A stretch of 64,000 nt of DNA from an uncultured Lachnospiraceae bacterium (GTDB lineage Bacteria > Bacillota > Clostridia > Lachnospirales > Lachnospiraceae): the NCBI GenBank assembly GCA_900542015.1, contig UQLY01000005.1:124001-188000 (forward strand), read 5' to 3'. This document shows positions 7,916 to 15,702 of this stretch, one piece after another. The notes under the pieces were generated by a model that was not told the origin of the DNA, did not search any database, and worked only from the letters and a program-made list of their open reading frames with translations. Position numbers and translations under genes: made by a program. The first letter of the stretch is position 1; every line of letters starts with the position of its first letter.

Positions 7916-9247
7916 ATGGGATATGGCGATTTTGCGGAATACGCGGCACAAAAGGAAGTCCTTTGCAGAAAGAACGATATGATATCCGATAAACTGTTTC
8001 GGGAGTACGGCGTCAACAGAGGGCTTCGTGATGAAAACGGAAAAGGCGTGCTGACGGGACTGACGAATATATCGAAGATTGTTTCGTTTCGGAATATAGA
8101 CGGTAAGAGCGTACCCTGCGACGGTCAGTTGTGGTACCGCGGTTACCGGATCAATACCCTGATCGAAGAATTGGGGGAAAACGAGTACGGCTTTGAGAAA
8201 ACGGCTTATCTGTTGTTGTTTGGGGAAAAGCCGGATGAAGAGGAATTGAAGGAATTTAAGCGGATCTTGGGAGAAGCGAGAAACCTGCCAACCAATTTTA
8301 CCAGAGACGTCATTATGAAAGCGCCTTCCAAGGATATTATGAATTCCATGACGAGAAGTATTCTGACGCTTGCGTCCTATGATGACCAGGCGACTTCTAA
8401 CAACGTGGACAACAGCATCCGTCAGTGCATTCAGTTGATTGCGATTTTCCCCATGCTTGCGGCATACGGGTATCACGCCTATAACCATTATGAAAACGAT
8501 GCAAGTATGTATATCCACAGACCGGACCCTGAATTATCCGTTGCCGAAAATTTCCTTCGGATGCTCAGACCGGACAGCACCTATACAAAGCTGGAAGCGA
8601 AAGTGCTGGATGTGGCGCTGATGCTTCATATGGAGCATGGCGGCGGAAACAATTCCACCTTTACCACAAGAGTCGTAACTTCTTCCGGATCGGATACATA
8701 TTCGTCTATTGCGGCGGCTATGTCGTCTCTGAAAGGTCCTAAACACGGCGGCGCCAATATTAAAGTCATGGAAATGATGCAGGATATCAGGGAAAACGTC
8801 GGAGACTGGGAGGATTATGAGGAAGTAAAGGCATATTTGAAAAAAATACTGGACGGAGAGGCGTTTGATAAAAAAGGACTGATTTACGGAATGGGTCACG
8901 CCGTATACTCGATTTCCGACCCGAGGGAGCGGATGTTCAAGGCTTATGTGGAAGAGCTTGCAGAGGCAAAAGGAAAAGAAAAAGATATGACGCTCTACCG
9001 CATGATCGAAGAAGCAGCGCCGGAAGTCATTGCAGAGAAAAGACATATTTTTAAAGGCGTCAGCCCCAATGTAGACTTTTACAGCGGCTTTGTCTATGAT
9101 ATGCTGGGCATTCCTTCGGAACTTTATACGCCCCTGTTCGCCATCGCCAGAATCGTAGGCTGGAGCGCCCACCGAATCGAAGAACTCGTCGGCATGAACA
9201 AAATCATCCGCCCCGCCTACATGAGCGTAATGAAAGAAAAAGAATAA
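7916..9247 (+). CDS. gltA: Citrate synthase
   Basis: This enzyme condenses acetyl-CoA with oxaloacetate to citrate. The 443-residue protein carries the three catalytic positions: His241 in MEHGGGN, His328 in GMGHAVYSISDPR, and Asp387 in PNVDFYSGF. Also visible are the N-terminal citrate-synthase patterns TGLTNISKIV and LWYRGY. The SD AGGAGG (7903-7908) lies inside the end of the preceding regulator gene. In a fermentative Clostridium-like cell this would feed 2-oxoglutarate/glutamate synthesis. No aconitase or isocitrate dehydrogenase lies beside it. A 2-methylcitrate synthase cannot be fully excluded by reading. Confidence 0.92.
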   Translation: MGYGDFAEYAAQKEVLCRKNDMISDKLFREYGVNRGLRDENGKGVLTGLTNISKIVSFRNIDGKSVPCDGQLWYRGYRINTLIEELGENEYGFEKTAYLLLFGEKPDEEELKEFKRILGEARNLPTNFTRDVIMKAPSKDIMNSMTRSILTLASYDDQATSNNVDNSIRQCIQLIAIFPMLAAYGYHAYNHYENDASMYIHRPDPELSVAENFLRMLRPDSTYTKLEAKVLDVALMLHMEHGGGNNSTFTTRVVTSSGSDTYSSIAAAMSSLKGPKHGGANIKVMEMMQDIRENVGDWEDYEEVKAYLKKILDGEAFDKKGLIYGMGHAVYSISDPRERMFKAYVEELAEAKGKEKDMTLYRMIEEAAPEVIAEKRHIFKGVSPNVDFYSGFVYDMLGIPSELYTPLFAIARIVGWSAHRIEELVGMNKIIRPAYMSVMKEKE

Positions 9248-9396
9248 CCCAAAACAAAATCATTAAGAACCCTGCGCCCCTTCAAAGACAACCTCTACCC
9301 CTCAGGGAACCCTGCGCCCTTCAAAAGCAAAACGAAGTCAGAAGAAAAATAAAGAAAGAGAAAACGAACTCAGAAGCAACACAAGGAAAAAAGCAG

Positions 9397-9444
9397 GCAA
9401 GAGGAAAAGTAAGCAAGAGGAAAAGCAAGCGAGAGGAATAAACC
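9397..9444. repeat. 16-bp tandem repeat, three copies
   Basis: GCAAGAGGAAAAGTAA (9397-9412), GCAAGAGGAAAAGCAA (9413-9428) and a degenerate third copy (9429-9444). Confidence 0.8.
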
Positions 9445-9446
9445 AG

Positions 9447-9582
9447 AAATAAAAGATAGCAGATATCAAAGGAAACCCTTAGAAACACGCCGGTACTTAA
9501 TCCGCGTCCTTTGCGGATTTACGTACCGTTGCGTGTTTCTGGAGCGAAAGCGCGTTTCCGTGATATCCGCTATCTTTTATTT
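9447..9582. repeat. 136-bp imperfect palindromic element
   Basis: The outer arms 9447-9468 and 9561-9582 match at 21 of 22 positions. Next come GGAAAC/GTTTCC (9471-9476/9554-9559), AGAAACACGC/GCGTGTTTCT (9481-9490/9531-9540, perfect), CGGTAC/GTACCG (9491-9496/9523-9528) and AATCCGC/GCGGATT (9499-9505/9513-9519). As RNA it would form one long, bulged hairpin in either direction. It lies between converging genes. It could be a bidirectional terminator or a mobile palindromic repeat. Confidence 0.8.
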
Positions 9583-9584
9583 CG

Positions 9585-9640
9585 TCCGCCGCCACTCCTC
9601 CCGCCTGCCACATCATCCGCCGCCACGCCTCCCGCCTGCC
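9585..9640. repeat. 25-bp CG-rich direct repeat
   Basis: TCCGCCGCCAC-T/G-CCTCCCGCCTGCC occurs at 9585-9609 and 9616-9640 (one internal difference, 31-base period). A decayed third copy leads into the end of the permease gene. Confidence 0.75.
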
Positions 9641-9650
9641 GCCGCGTCCG

Positions 9651-10439
9651 TCAAACACTTATTTTAACCATCTTCTCCAATTTCTGAATGATAAAGTAAA
9701 GTCCGTATGCGATGAAGCATAAAATAATAATAGACGAGATTACCATATCCAGCTTAAAGACCTGGGTGCCGTAGATGATCAGGTAGCCCAGTCCGCGCCT
9801 CGCGGCGAGAAACTCTCCGATAATGACGCCGACTAAGGAAAGTCCGATATTAACCTTCATGGAGTTGATCAGCGTGGGGACGGAGTAAGGAATGACGATA
9901 CGGGTGTAGGTATCCCATTTGCTGCCGCCCAGAGTCAGAATCAGCTTTTCCATTTCGGGATTCGTCTGGTGGAACTGGGTATACAGACTGATGATGGAGC
10001 CGAAGATGGCGACGGAAACGCCCGCTACGATTATGGTTTTCATGCCGGTTCCCAGCCATACGATAAATAACGGCGCCAGCGCCGATTTGGGAAGACTGTT
10101 TAAGATGACGAGAGCCGGTTCAAAAATCGCGGCAAGGGATTTGGAAAACCAGAGCAGCGAGGCGAAAACGACGGTTAAAAGCATGACAAAAAGAAAACTT
10201 AAAATGGTTTCCGCAAGGGTATAGCCGATGTGCGTGAGCAGCTCGCCGGTTTTGCCCATGGAAAAAATATATTTGACAATGCGGGAAGGGGAACTGAAAA
10301 AGAAAGAATCAATCCATTTTAAGTCCGCCGCAATTTCCCACAGCGCAATAAAAAGAAGAAACACCAGTATGCGGAAAAATCTGATTTTCCGGTGGTATTT
10401 TTCCAGTGATACAAGGTATTGTTTATGCTGTTCGCTCAT
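9651..10439 (-). CDS. ABC transporter permease, NitT/TauT (SsuC/TauC) family
   Basis: The 262-residue integral membrane protein has about six hydrophobic segments. The cytoplasmic EAA-type loop lies near residues 165-190 (LGGSKWDTYTRIVIPYSVPTLINSMKVNIG). The binding-protein-dependent permease pattern continues (GVIIGEFLAARRGLGYLI). It should form the membrane channel for uptake of a small anion or precursor, such as nitrate, sulfonate, taurine or a thiamine precursor. The substrate cannot be read from the sequence. The start overlaps the end of the ATPase gene by 17 bases. No periplasmic/lipoprotein binding subunit is adjacent. Confidence 0.85.
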   Translation of the reverse strand: MSEQHKQYLVSLEKYHRKIRFFRILVFLLFIALWEIAADLKWIDSFFFSSPSRIVKYIFSMGKTGELLTHIGYTLAETILSFLFVMLLTVVFASLLWFSKSLAAIFEPALVILNSLPKSALAPLFIVWLGTGMKTIIVAGVSVAIFGSIISLYTQFHQTNPEMEKLILTLGGSKWDTYTRIVIPYSVPTLINSMKVNIGLSLVGVIIGEFLAARRGLGYLIIYGTQVFKLDMVISSIIILCFIAYGLYFIIQKLEKMVKISV

Positions 10440-11184
10440 CAGGGGGATTCATCTCCTTCCAAAGTATTTGAAAATATTCTCCGAATTCGGGTCGCTCCCT
10501 TGCCGCAAGAGAACCGTTTTCCTTGCCGGGAATGTCAATATCCATAATTTTAAGGACTTTCGCAGGTCTGCCGGACAGCACGATGATCTTATCCGACAGG
10601 CTGATCGCCTCGGAGAGGTCGTGGGTAACCAAAATTGCGGTTTTGCCTTCCTTGCGTATGATCTTGCCGATATCGTCGGCGACTAATAGTCTGGTCTGAT
10701 AATCCAGGGCGCTGAAGGGTTCATCCAAAAGAAGCGTATCGGGATTCAGCGCAAGCGTCCGGATCAGGGCGGCGCGCTGGCGCATACCGCCGGAAAGCTG
10801 ACCGGGGTATTTGTCTCGAAACTGGGATAAACCGTATTTATATAATAAATCTTCAAGCCGCTTTTTGGTTGAAGAATTTAAGGTTTTATGGATGGAAGGT
10901 CCCAATGAAATATTTTTCCAGATGGTGTTGTAGGGCAGCAATAAATCCTGTTGGAACATATAGCCGAAGGAAACGTCCGGGTCAACGCTTATGGAGCCGC
11001 TTTCGGCATGGTTTAATCCGGCGAGAATGGAAAGGATGGTGGACTTTCCGCAGCCGCTGGGACCGACCAGAGAGACAAATTCGCCTTTTGAAACAGTGAA
11101 AGAAACGTCGGAAAGTGCTTCGATTTCACCATCGGGGCGATGATAAGAAAAAGAAACACCTTGTAGTGCAATATAGGGTTCCAT
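10423..11184 (-). CDS. ABC transporter ATP-binding protein, NitT/TauT family
   Basis: The 253-residue ATPase has Walker A GPSGCGKST near residue 42, Q-loop FQQDLLLPY near 78, signature LSGGMRQR near 132, Walker B TLLLDEPFSALD near 152 and the switch His in LVTHDLSEA near 185. It pairs with the overlapping permease gene. SD AAGGAGGGG precedes the ATG at 11184. The transporter lacks a visible substrate-binding gene, so it may use a solute-binding protein encoded elsewhere. No TPP or other riboswitch is recognisable in the 70-base leader before the argH promoter. Confidence 0.87.
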   Translation of the reverse strand: MEPYIALQGVSFSYHRPDGEIEALSDVSFTVSKGEFVSLVGPSGCGKSTILSILAGLNHAESGSISVDPDVSFGYMFQQDLLLPYNTIWKNISLGPSIHKTLNSSTKKRLEDLLYKYGLSQFRDKYPGQLSGGMRQRAALIRTLALNPDTLLLDEPFSALDYQTRLLVADDIGKIIRKEGKTAILVTHDLSEAISLSDKIIVLSGRPAKVLKIMDIDIPGKENGSLAARERPEFGEYFQILWKEMNPPDERTA

Positions 11185-11256
11185 GAATATTCCCCTCCTT
11201 TTTTACTAATGTATGTAGAAAAAATGACTTTGTGAGGGGTTTTTGGTCTGTATTTC

Positions 11257-11285
11257 TTGAAAAACTGTGCCTGATATGCTATGAT
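11257..11285 (+). promoter_or_regulatory. Promoter of argH
   Basis: TTGAAA (11257-11262), 17 bases, TATGAT (11280-11285). It ends 38 bases upstream of the start codon. Confidence 0.8.
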
Positions 11286-11323
11286 CAAATTTAGTTTTAA
11301 CGTGAATACGGAGGATGATTATC

Positions 11324-12727
11324 ATGGCACAGCTATGGGGAGGACGTTTTACAAAGGATACGGATGAACTGGTTTACCGCTTCAACGCTTCGATTTCCTT
11401 TGATCAGAAATTCTTTCAGCAGGATATCGAGGGCAGTATTGCACATGTGGTCATGCTTCATAAACAGGGTATTCTGACGACGGAGGAAAAGGACGCCATT
11501 GTGAAAGGACTGACCGGCATCCGCGAGGATGTGGAAAACGGCAGCCTGCAGATTACGGATGAATACGAGGATATCCACAGCTTTGTGGAAGCAAACCTGA
11601 TTGACAGGATCGGCGATACGGGCAAGAAACTTCACACCGGGCGCAGCCGCAACGACCAGGTGGCTCTGGATATGAAATTATATATCCGTTCCGAAATCGT
11701 AGCGGTGGATGAGATCTTAAAGGAGTTACTGACCACGCTTCTTCACATTATGGAAGAGAATACCGAGACTTATATGCCCGGCTTTACCCATTTGCAGAAG
11801 GCGCAGCCCGTGACGCTGGCGCATCATATGGGCGCTTATTTTGAAATGTTCAAACGCGACAGACTGCGTATGAGAGATATTTATCACCGGATGAATTACT
11901 GTCCCCTGGGTGCGGGGGCGCTTGCGGGGACGACGTATCCTTTGGACCGCGTGTACACGGCTTCCCTGCTGGGGTTTGAAGGACCGACTTTAAACAGTAT
12001 GGATTCTGTCGCCGACAGGGATTATATCATAGAGTTTTTGAGCGCGTTATCCACGATCATGATGCACTTGAGCCGTTTCAGTGAGGAAATTATTATCTGG
12101 AACACTAACGAGTACCGTTTTGTGGAGATCGACGACGCCTATTCCACGGGAAGCAGCATTATGCCCCAAAAGAAAAATCCGGATATTGCAGAGCTTGTCA
12201 GAGGCAAGACCGGAAGAGTTTACGGCGCGCTGATGTCCATGCTTACCACGTTAAAGGGGCTTCCCCTCGCTTACAACAAAGACATGCAGGAGGATAAGGA
12301 GCTGACCTTTGACGCCATCGATACCGTAAAGGGATGCCTTTCCCTGTTTAACGGTATGATTTCCACAATGAAATTCCGCAAGGATGTGATGGAAACCAGC
12401 GCCATGAACGGGTTTACCAACGCCACCGACGCGGCGGACTATCTGGTCAACCACGGCTTGCCTTTCAGAGACGCCCACGGCATCGTCGGCAGGCTGGTTT
12501 TAAGCTGTATTGAAAAAGACAAGGCGATTCAGGATCTGTCCATGGAAGAATTAAAAGAAATCAGCGAGGTGTTTGAGCCGGATATTTACGATGCGGTCAG
12601 CTTAAAGACCTGTGTGGATAAAAGGCTGACCATCGGAGCGCCGGGCAAGGCGGCGATGGAAAAGGTCATTGCCATGGAGAAGGAATACCTGCAAAGCGAC
12701 TGGAAGGATAAGGATATGATTTATTAA
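11324..12727 (+). CDS. argH: Argininosuccinate lyase
   Basis: This enzyme splits argininosuccinate into arginine and fumarate, the last step of arginine synthesis. The 467-residue protein begins MAQLWGGRFTKDTD and has HTGRSRNDQVALDM near residue 108. The superfamily signature GSSIMPQKKNPD lies near 277 and contains the catalytic serine loop. Its length is typical (about 460). The start is the ATG at 11324, 9 bases after SD GGAGG; an in-frame ATG at 11315 touches the SD. argG is not in the window. It has its own promoter, and asd follows 54 bases later with no clear terminator between them. Confidence 0.96.
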   Translation: MAQLWGGRFTKDTDELVYRFNASISFDQKFFQQDIEGSIAHVVMLHKQGILTTEEKDAIVKGLTGIREDVENGSLQITDEYEDIHSFVEANLIDRIGDTGKKLHTGRSRNDQVALDMKLYIRSEIVAVDEILKELLTTLLHIMEENTETYMPGFTHLQKAQPVTLAHHMGAYFEMFKRDRLRMRDIYHRMNYCPLGAGALAGTTYPLDRVYTASLLGFEGPTLNSMDSVADRDYIIEFLSALSTIMMHLSRFSEEIIIWNTNEYRFVEIDDAYSTGSSIMPQKKNPDIAELVRGKTGRVYGALMSMLTTLKGLPLAYNKDMQEDKELTFDAIDTVKGCLSLFNGMISTMKFRKDVMETSAMNGFTNATDAADYLVNHGLPFRDAHGIVGRLVLSCIEKDKAIQDLSMEELKEISEVFEPDIYDAVSLKTCVDKRLTIGAPGKAAMEKVIAMEKEYLQSDWKDKDMIY

Positions 12728-12781
12728 GCGTCCGAAGCGCTTGTAAATAAAGTTACAAAACAAAATGAGGAGATTGAAAAG

Positions 12782-13867
12782 ATGAGTGAAAAGTTGAAAG
12801 TCGGTATTTTAGGCGGAACAGGAATGGTAGGACAGAGATTTATTTCCCTGCTTGAGAATCATCCGTGGTTTAAAGTGACTACGATCGCAGCAAGCCCCAG
12901 ATCCGCAGGAAAGACTTATGAAGAAGCTGTGGGCGGCAGATGGAAAATGGATACGCCGATGCCCGAAGCAGTCAAAAATATCATTGTAAAAAACGTCAAC
13001 GAAGTGGAAGAGGTTGCGGCAGAAGTTGATTTTGTATTTTCCGCGGTCGACATGACAAAGGAAGAGATCCGGGCGATCGAGGACGCTTATGCGAAGACGG
13101 AGACGCCTGTGGTTTCCAACAACTCCGCTCACAGATGGACCCCGGACGTGCCTATGATCATTCCTGAGATCAATCCCGAGCATACGGACGTCATTGAAGC
13201 CCAGAAAAAACGTCTCGGCACAACAAGAGGATTTGTTGCGGTTAAGCCCAACTGTTCCATCCAGAGCTATGCGCCCGTGCTTTACGCATGGCGCGAGTTT
13301 GAGCCCTATGAAGTAATCGCTACGACTTATCAGGCGATTTCAGGCGCAGGAAAAACCTTTAAGGACTGGCCGGAAATGGTGGAAAATATTATTCCCTATA
13401 TCGGCGGAGAAGAAGAAAAGAGCGAAAAGGAGCCCTTGAGAATTTACGGTAAGGTGGAAAACGGACAGATCGTTCCCGCTGCGGAGCCGAAGATTTCCTG
13501 TCAGTGTATCCGCGTGCCGGTATTAAACGGACATACGGCTGCCGTATTTGTTAAGTTCAGAAAACAGCCGACGAAGGAACAGTTGATCGAAAAGCTGGTA
13601 TCCTTTAAGGGCGTTCCCCAGGAATTAGAGCTTCCGTCCGCTCCCAAGCAGTTTATTCAGTATATGGAAGAGGATAACAGACCGCAGGTAAAGGCTGACG
13701 TAGATTATGAAAACGGAATGGGTATTTCCATCGGACGTTTGAGAGAAGATACGATCTACGATTACAAATTCGTAGGCTTATCCCATAATACGGTCAGAGG
13801 CGCGGCAGGCGGAGCGGTGCTTTGCGCGGAGCTGTTAAAGGCAAAGGGCTTTATTAACAAAAAATAA
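12782..13867 (+). CDS. asd: Aspartate-semialdehyde dehydrogenase (archaeal/fungal-type)
   Basis: This enzyme reduces aspartyl phosphate to aspartate semialdehyde with NADPH, at the branch to lysine, threonine and methionine. The 361-residue protein has the nucleotide-binding GILGGTGMVGQRF near residue 8, catalytic Cys158 in KPNCSIQ, the acid-base His251 in LNGHTAA and the C-terminal HNTVRGAAGGAVL. This is the longer branch found in archaea, fungi and some Clostridia, not the E. coli type. SD GAGGAG precedes the ATG. The next gene, a GGDEF/EAL protein, is unrelated in function. Confidence 0.94.
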   Translation: MSEKLKVGILGGTGMVGQRFISLLENHPWFKVTTIAASPRSAGKTYEEAVGGRWKMDTPMPEAVKNIIVKNVNEVEEVAAEVDFVFSAVDMTKEEIRAIEDAYAKTETPVVSNNSAHRWTPDVPMIIPEINPEHTDVIEAQKKRLGTTRGFVAVKPNCSIQSYAPVLYAWREFEPYEVIATTYQAISGAGKTFKDWPEMVENIIPYIGGEEEKSEKEPLRIYGKVENGQIVPAAEPKISCQCIRVPVLNGHTAAVFVKFRKQPTKEQLIEKLVSFKGVPQELELPSAPKQFIQYMEEDNRPQVKADVDYENGMGISIGRLREDTIYDYKFVGLSHNTVRGAAGGAVLCAELLKAKGFINKK

Positions 13868-13919
13868 TCCGGCGGGATATGTGCATAAGAATCTGAGCAT
13901 GAGAAGGGAGGTAGAACAA

Positions 13920-15647
13920 ATGGACGATTTACAGTTTCAGCTTGATATGGTCCGCGCCTTAAACCGGCAGTTGGACGGCAAAGAGAAAATGTATCAGTTG
14001 GTTTGTTCTACCTCCCGCAATGCTTTTTTATACATACAGTTTCAGAAGAATACCATTGAGATATTGGGCAATTGGGACGGTTTCTTTGATTTCGGGTTAA
14101 ATACGCCCATGGATATGAACCGGATTCCGGAACTGGTGGAAAAGGCGGGAAGAAGCGAGCTGCGAAAACTGTTGTTTCTGGAAAATTCGGGCGAACAGAA
14201 CCGGGTCGCGGAGTGCAGGCTTTCCGACTCCGATAAATGGCTGGAGTTTGAATGTACGGTATGTTACAGCGACGGTAAGCCCGTAGAAAAGGTAATCCGT
14301 ATCCGTGACATTACCAAATCTAAAAAGCAGAACGAAGAATTGCGCTATATGGCTTATTACGATATGCTGACGGGATTATACAACAGGAATTACTTTATCC
14401 GGATACTCAGCGAATGGCTGCGCGACGCAAAGGACAGCCATGACGCCGTTGCCGTTATGTGCGTGGATATTGATAATTTTAAGAAAATCAACGACGGGCT
14501 CGGCATGATCGCAGGCGATGAACTGATTCAGGCGTTCGGACTGTTTTTAAAAGGCTTTATGGACGAGCGCACGATTGTGGCGCATGTGACGGACGACACC
14601 TATTATATCGCGGTCAAAAATCCCGTGGGGAAGCGCAGCGTGGAAGAGCTGTTCCGTTCCATCGTACAGAGGGTGGAAGATCCTTTCCGCCTGATCGGAG
14701 GACAGGAGATTTTTATTACCGTCTGCGTGGGCGTTGCGGAATATCCCGAGGCGGCGGCAAACGCGCTGGAGCTGATTAACTGTTCGGAAATCGTTATGTT
14801 TCGCGCCAAAGAACACGGACCGAACAGTATGCGGTACTTTGAAACGCCGATTTTCCAGGATTTTATCGATAATATCAATATAGAAAATAAATTAAAAGAA
14901 GCTGTCAATATGAACCGCTTTGTGTTATATTACCAGCCGCAGTATGATTCCAAATCAAAAAAACTGCGCGGGGTGGAAGCGCTGATCCGCTGGCAGGACG
15001 AGTCGGGCAAGATGATCAGTCCCGGCGTATTTATTCCCGTGGCGGAAAGGAGCGGCATGATCGTACCCATCGGCACATGGGTATTGGAAGAGGGTATCCG
15101 AAAGTATGCCGCATGGAGGAAGAAATATAACTGCAGTATGGTTCTGTCCCTCAATATTTCGGCGATTCAGTATAAACGTCCCGATTTTGTGGGCAATCTT
15201 CTGGAAATATTGGAAAAATATCAGGTAAATCCAAAAGATATCGAGCTGGAAATTACCGAAAGCGTGCTGATCGATGATTTTGACCAGGTGGTGGCGAAGC
15301 TGCATACCTTAAAGGAATACGGCGTTAAAATATCTCTGGACGATTTCGGTACGGGTTACTCGTCCCTGTCCTATTTAAAAGGGCTTCCCATCGATACCTT
15401 AAAGATCGATAAGTCCTTTATCGATACGGTTATACAGGATAAAAGCACCCGGGTCATTACAGAATCCATTGTTTCCATGGTCAAAAAGCTCGGATATGAA
15501 ACCGTTGCCGAAGGCGTGGAGACCGAGGAACAATATGAATATCTGAAAAAAATAGATTGTGACAATATTCAGGGATTTTTGTTGGGAAAACCGATGCCGG
15601 AGGAGGATCTCGCGGATCTGCTGATGCAGGAAGGCGCGACGGGCTGA
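13920..15647 (+). CDS. GGDEF/EAL protein, likely cyclic-di-GMP phosphodiesterase
   Basis: The 575-residue soluble protein has three parts. An N-terminal PAS-like sensor covers about residues 15-125. A GGDEF-type domain covers about 140-300: it keeps VDIDNFKKIND and AGDEL, but the GGDEF loop itself reads VTDDTYY, so cyclase activity is not expected. The EAL domain covers about 320-570 and keeps EALIRW, NISAIQ, ELEITES, DDFGTGYSSLSYL, VAEGVET and QGFLLGKP. All expected EAL metal and catalytic motifs are therefore visible, and c-di-GMP hydrolysis is likely, perhaps tuned by the degenerate domain. The start is the ATG at 13920, 8 bases after GGGAGG; a GTG at 13881 in frame has no SD. No membrane segment is visible. 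Confidence 0.9.
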   Translation: MDDLQFQLDMVRALNRQLDGKEKMYQLVCSTSRNAFLYIQFQKNTIEILGNWDGFFDFGLNTPMDMNRIPELVEKAGRSELRKLLFLENSGEQNRVAECRLSDSDKWLEFECTVCYSDGKPVEKVIRIRDITKSKKQNEELRYMAYYDMLTGLYNRNYFIRILSEWLRDAKDSHDAVAVMCVDIDNFKKINDGLGMIAGDELIQAFGLFLKGFMDERTIVAHVTDDTYYIAVKNPVGKRSVEELFRSIVQRVEDPFRLIGGQEIFITVCVGVAEYPEAAANALELINCSEIVMFRAKEHGPNSMRYFETPIFQDFIDNINIENKLKEAVNMNRFVLYYQPQYDSKSKKLRGVEALIRWQDESGKMISPGVFIPVAERSGMIVPIGTWVLEEGIRKYAAWRKKYNCSMVLSLNISAIQYKRPDFVGNLLEILEKYQVNPKDIELEITESVLIDDFDQVVAKLHTLKEYGVKISLDDFGTGYSSLSYLKGLPIDTLKIDKSFIDTVIQDKSTRVITESIVSMVKKLGYETVAEGVETEEQYEYLKKIDCDNIQGFLLGKPMPEEDLADLLMQEGATG

Positions 15648-15702
15648 GACGGAGAAAAGCCGGCGGTTTTTGGAGGCAGTTTGGGGTAAGGTAAAGTTTT
15701 CT

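Larger units (their letters stand above)
9248..9650. other. 403-bp gene-free interval between gltA and the ABC permease
   Basis: No coding frame with an SD is visible here. It holds two near-identical copies of GAACCCTGCGCCC-TTCAAA close after gltA, an A/G-rich 16-bp tandem repeat (9397-9444), a large imperfect palindrome (9447-9582) and a CG-rich 25-bp repeat (9585-9640). No ordinary terminator is obvious. The palindrome may serve as one for the two converging genes. Confidence 0.7.

Noticed and set aside
7571..8518. 315-codon minus-strand open frame opposite the regulator and gltA
   Set aside because: It is a shadow of two well-supported plus-strand genes with abutting stop and start. It has no SD, and its translation has no family pattern.
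12728..12781. Lysine riboswitch before asd
   Set aside because: Only 54 bases separate argH and asd, too few for the element.
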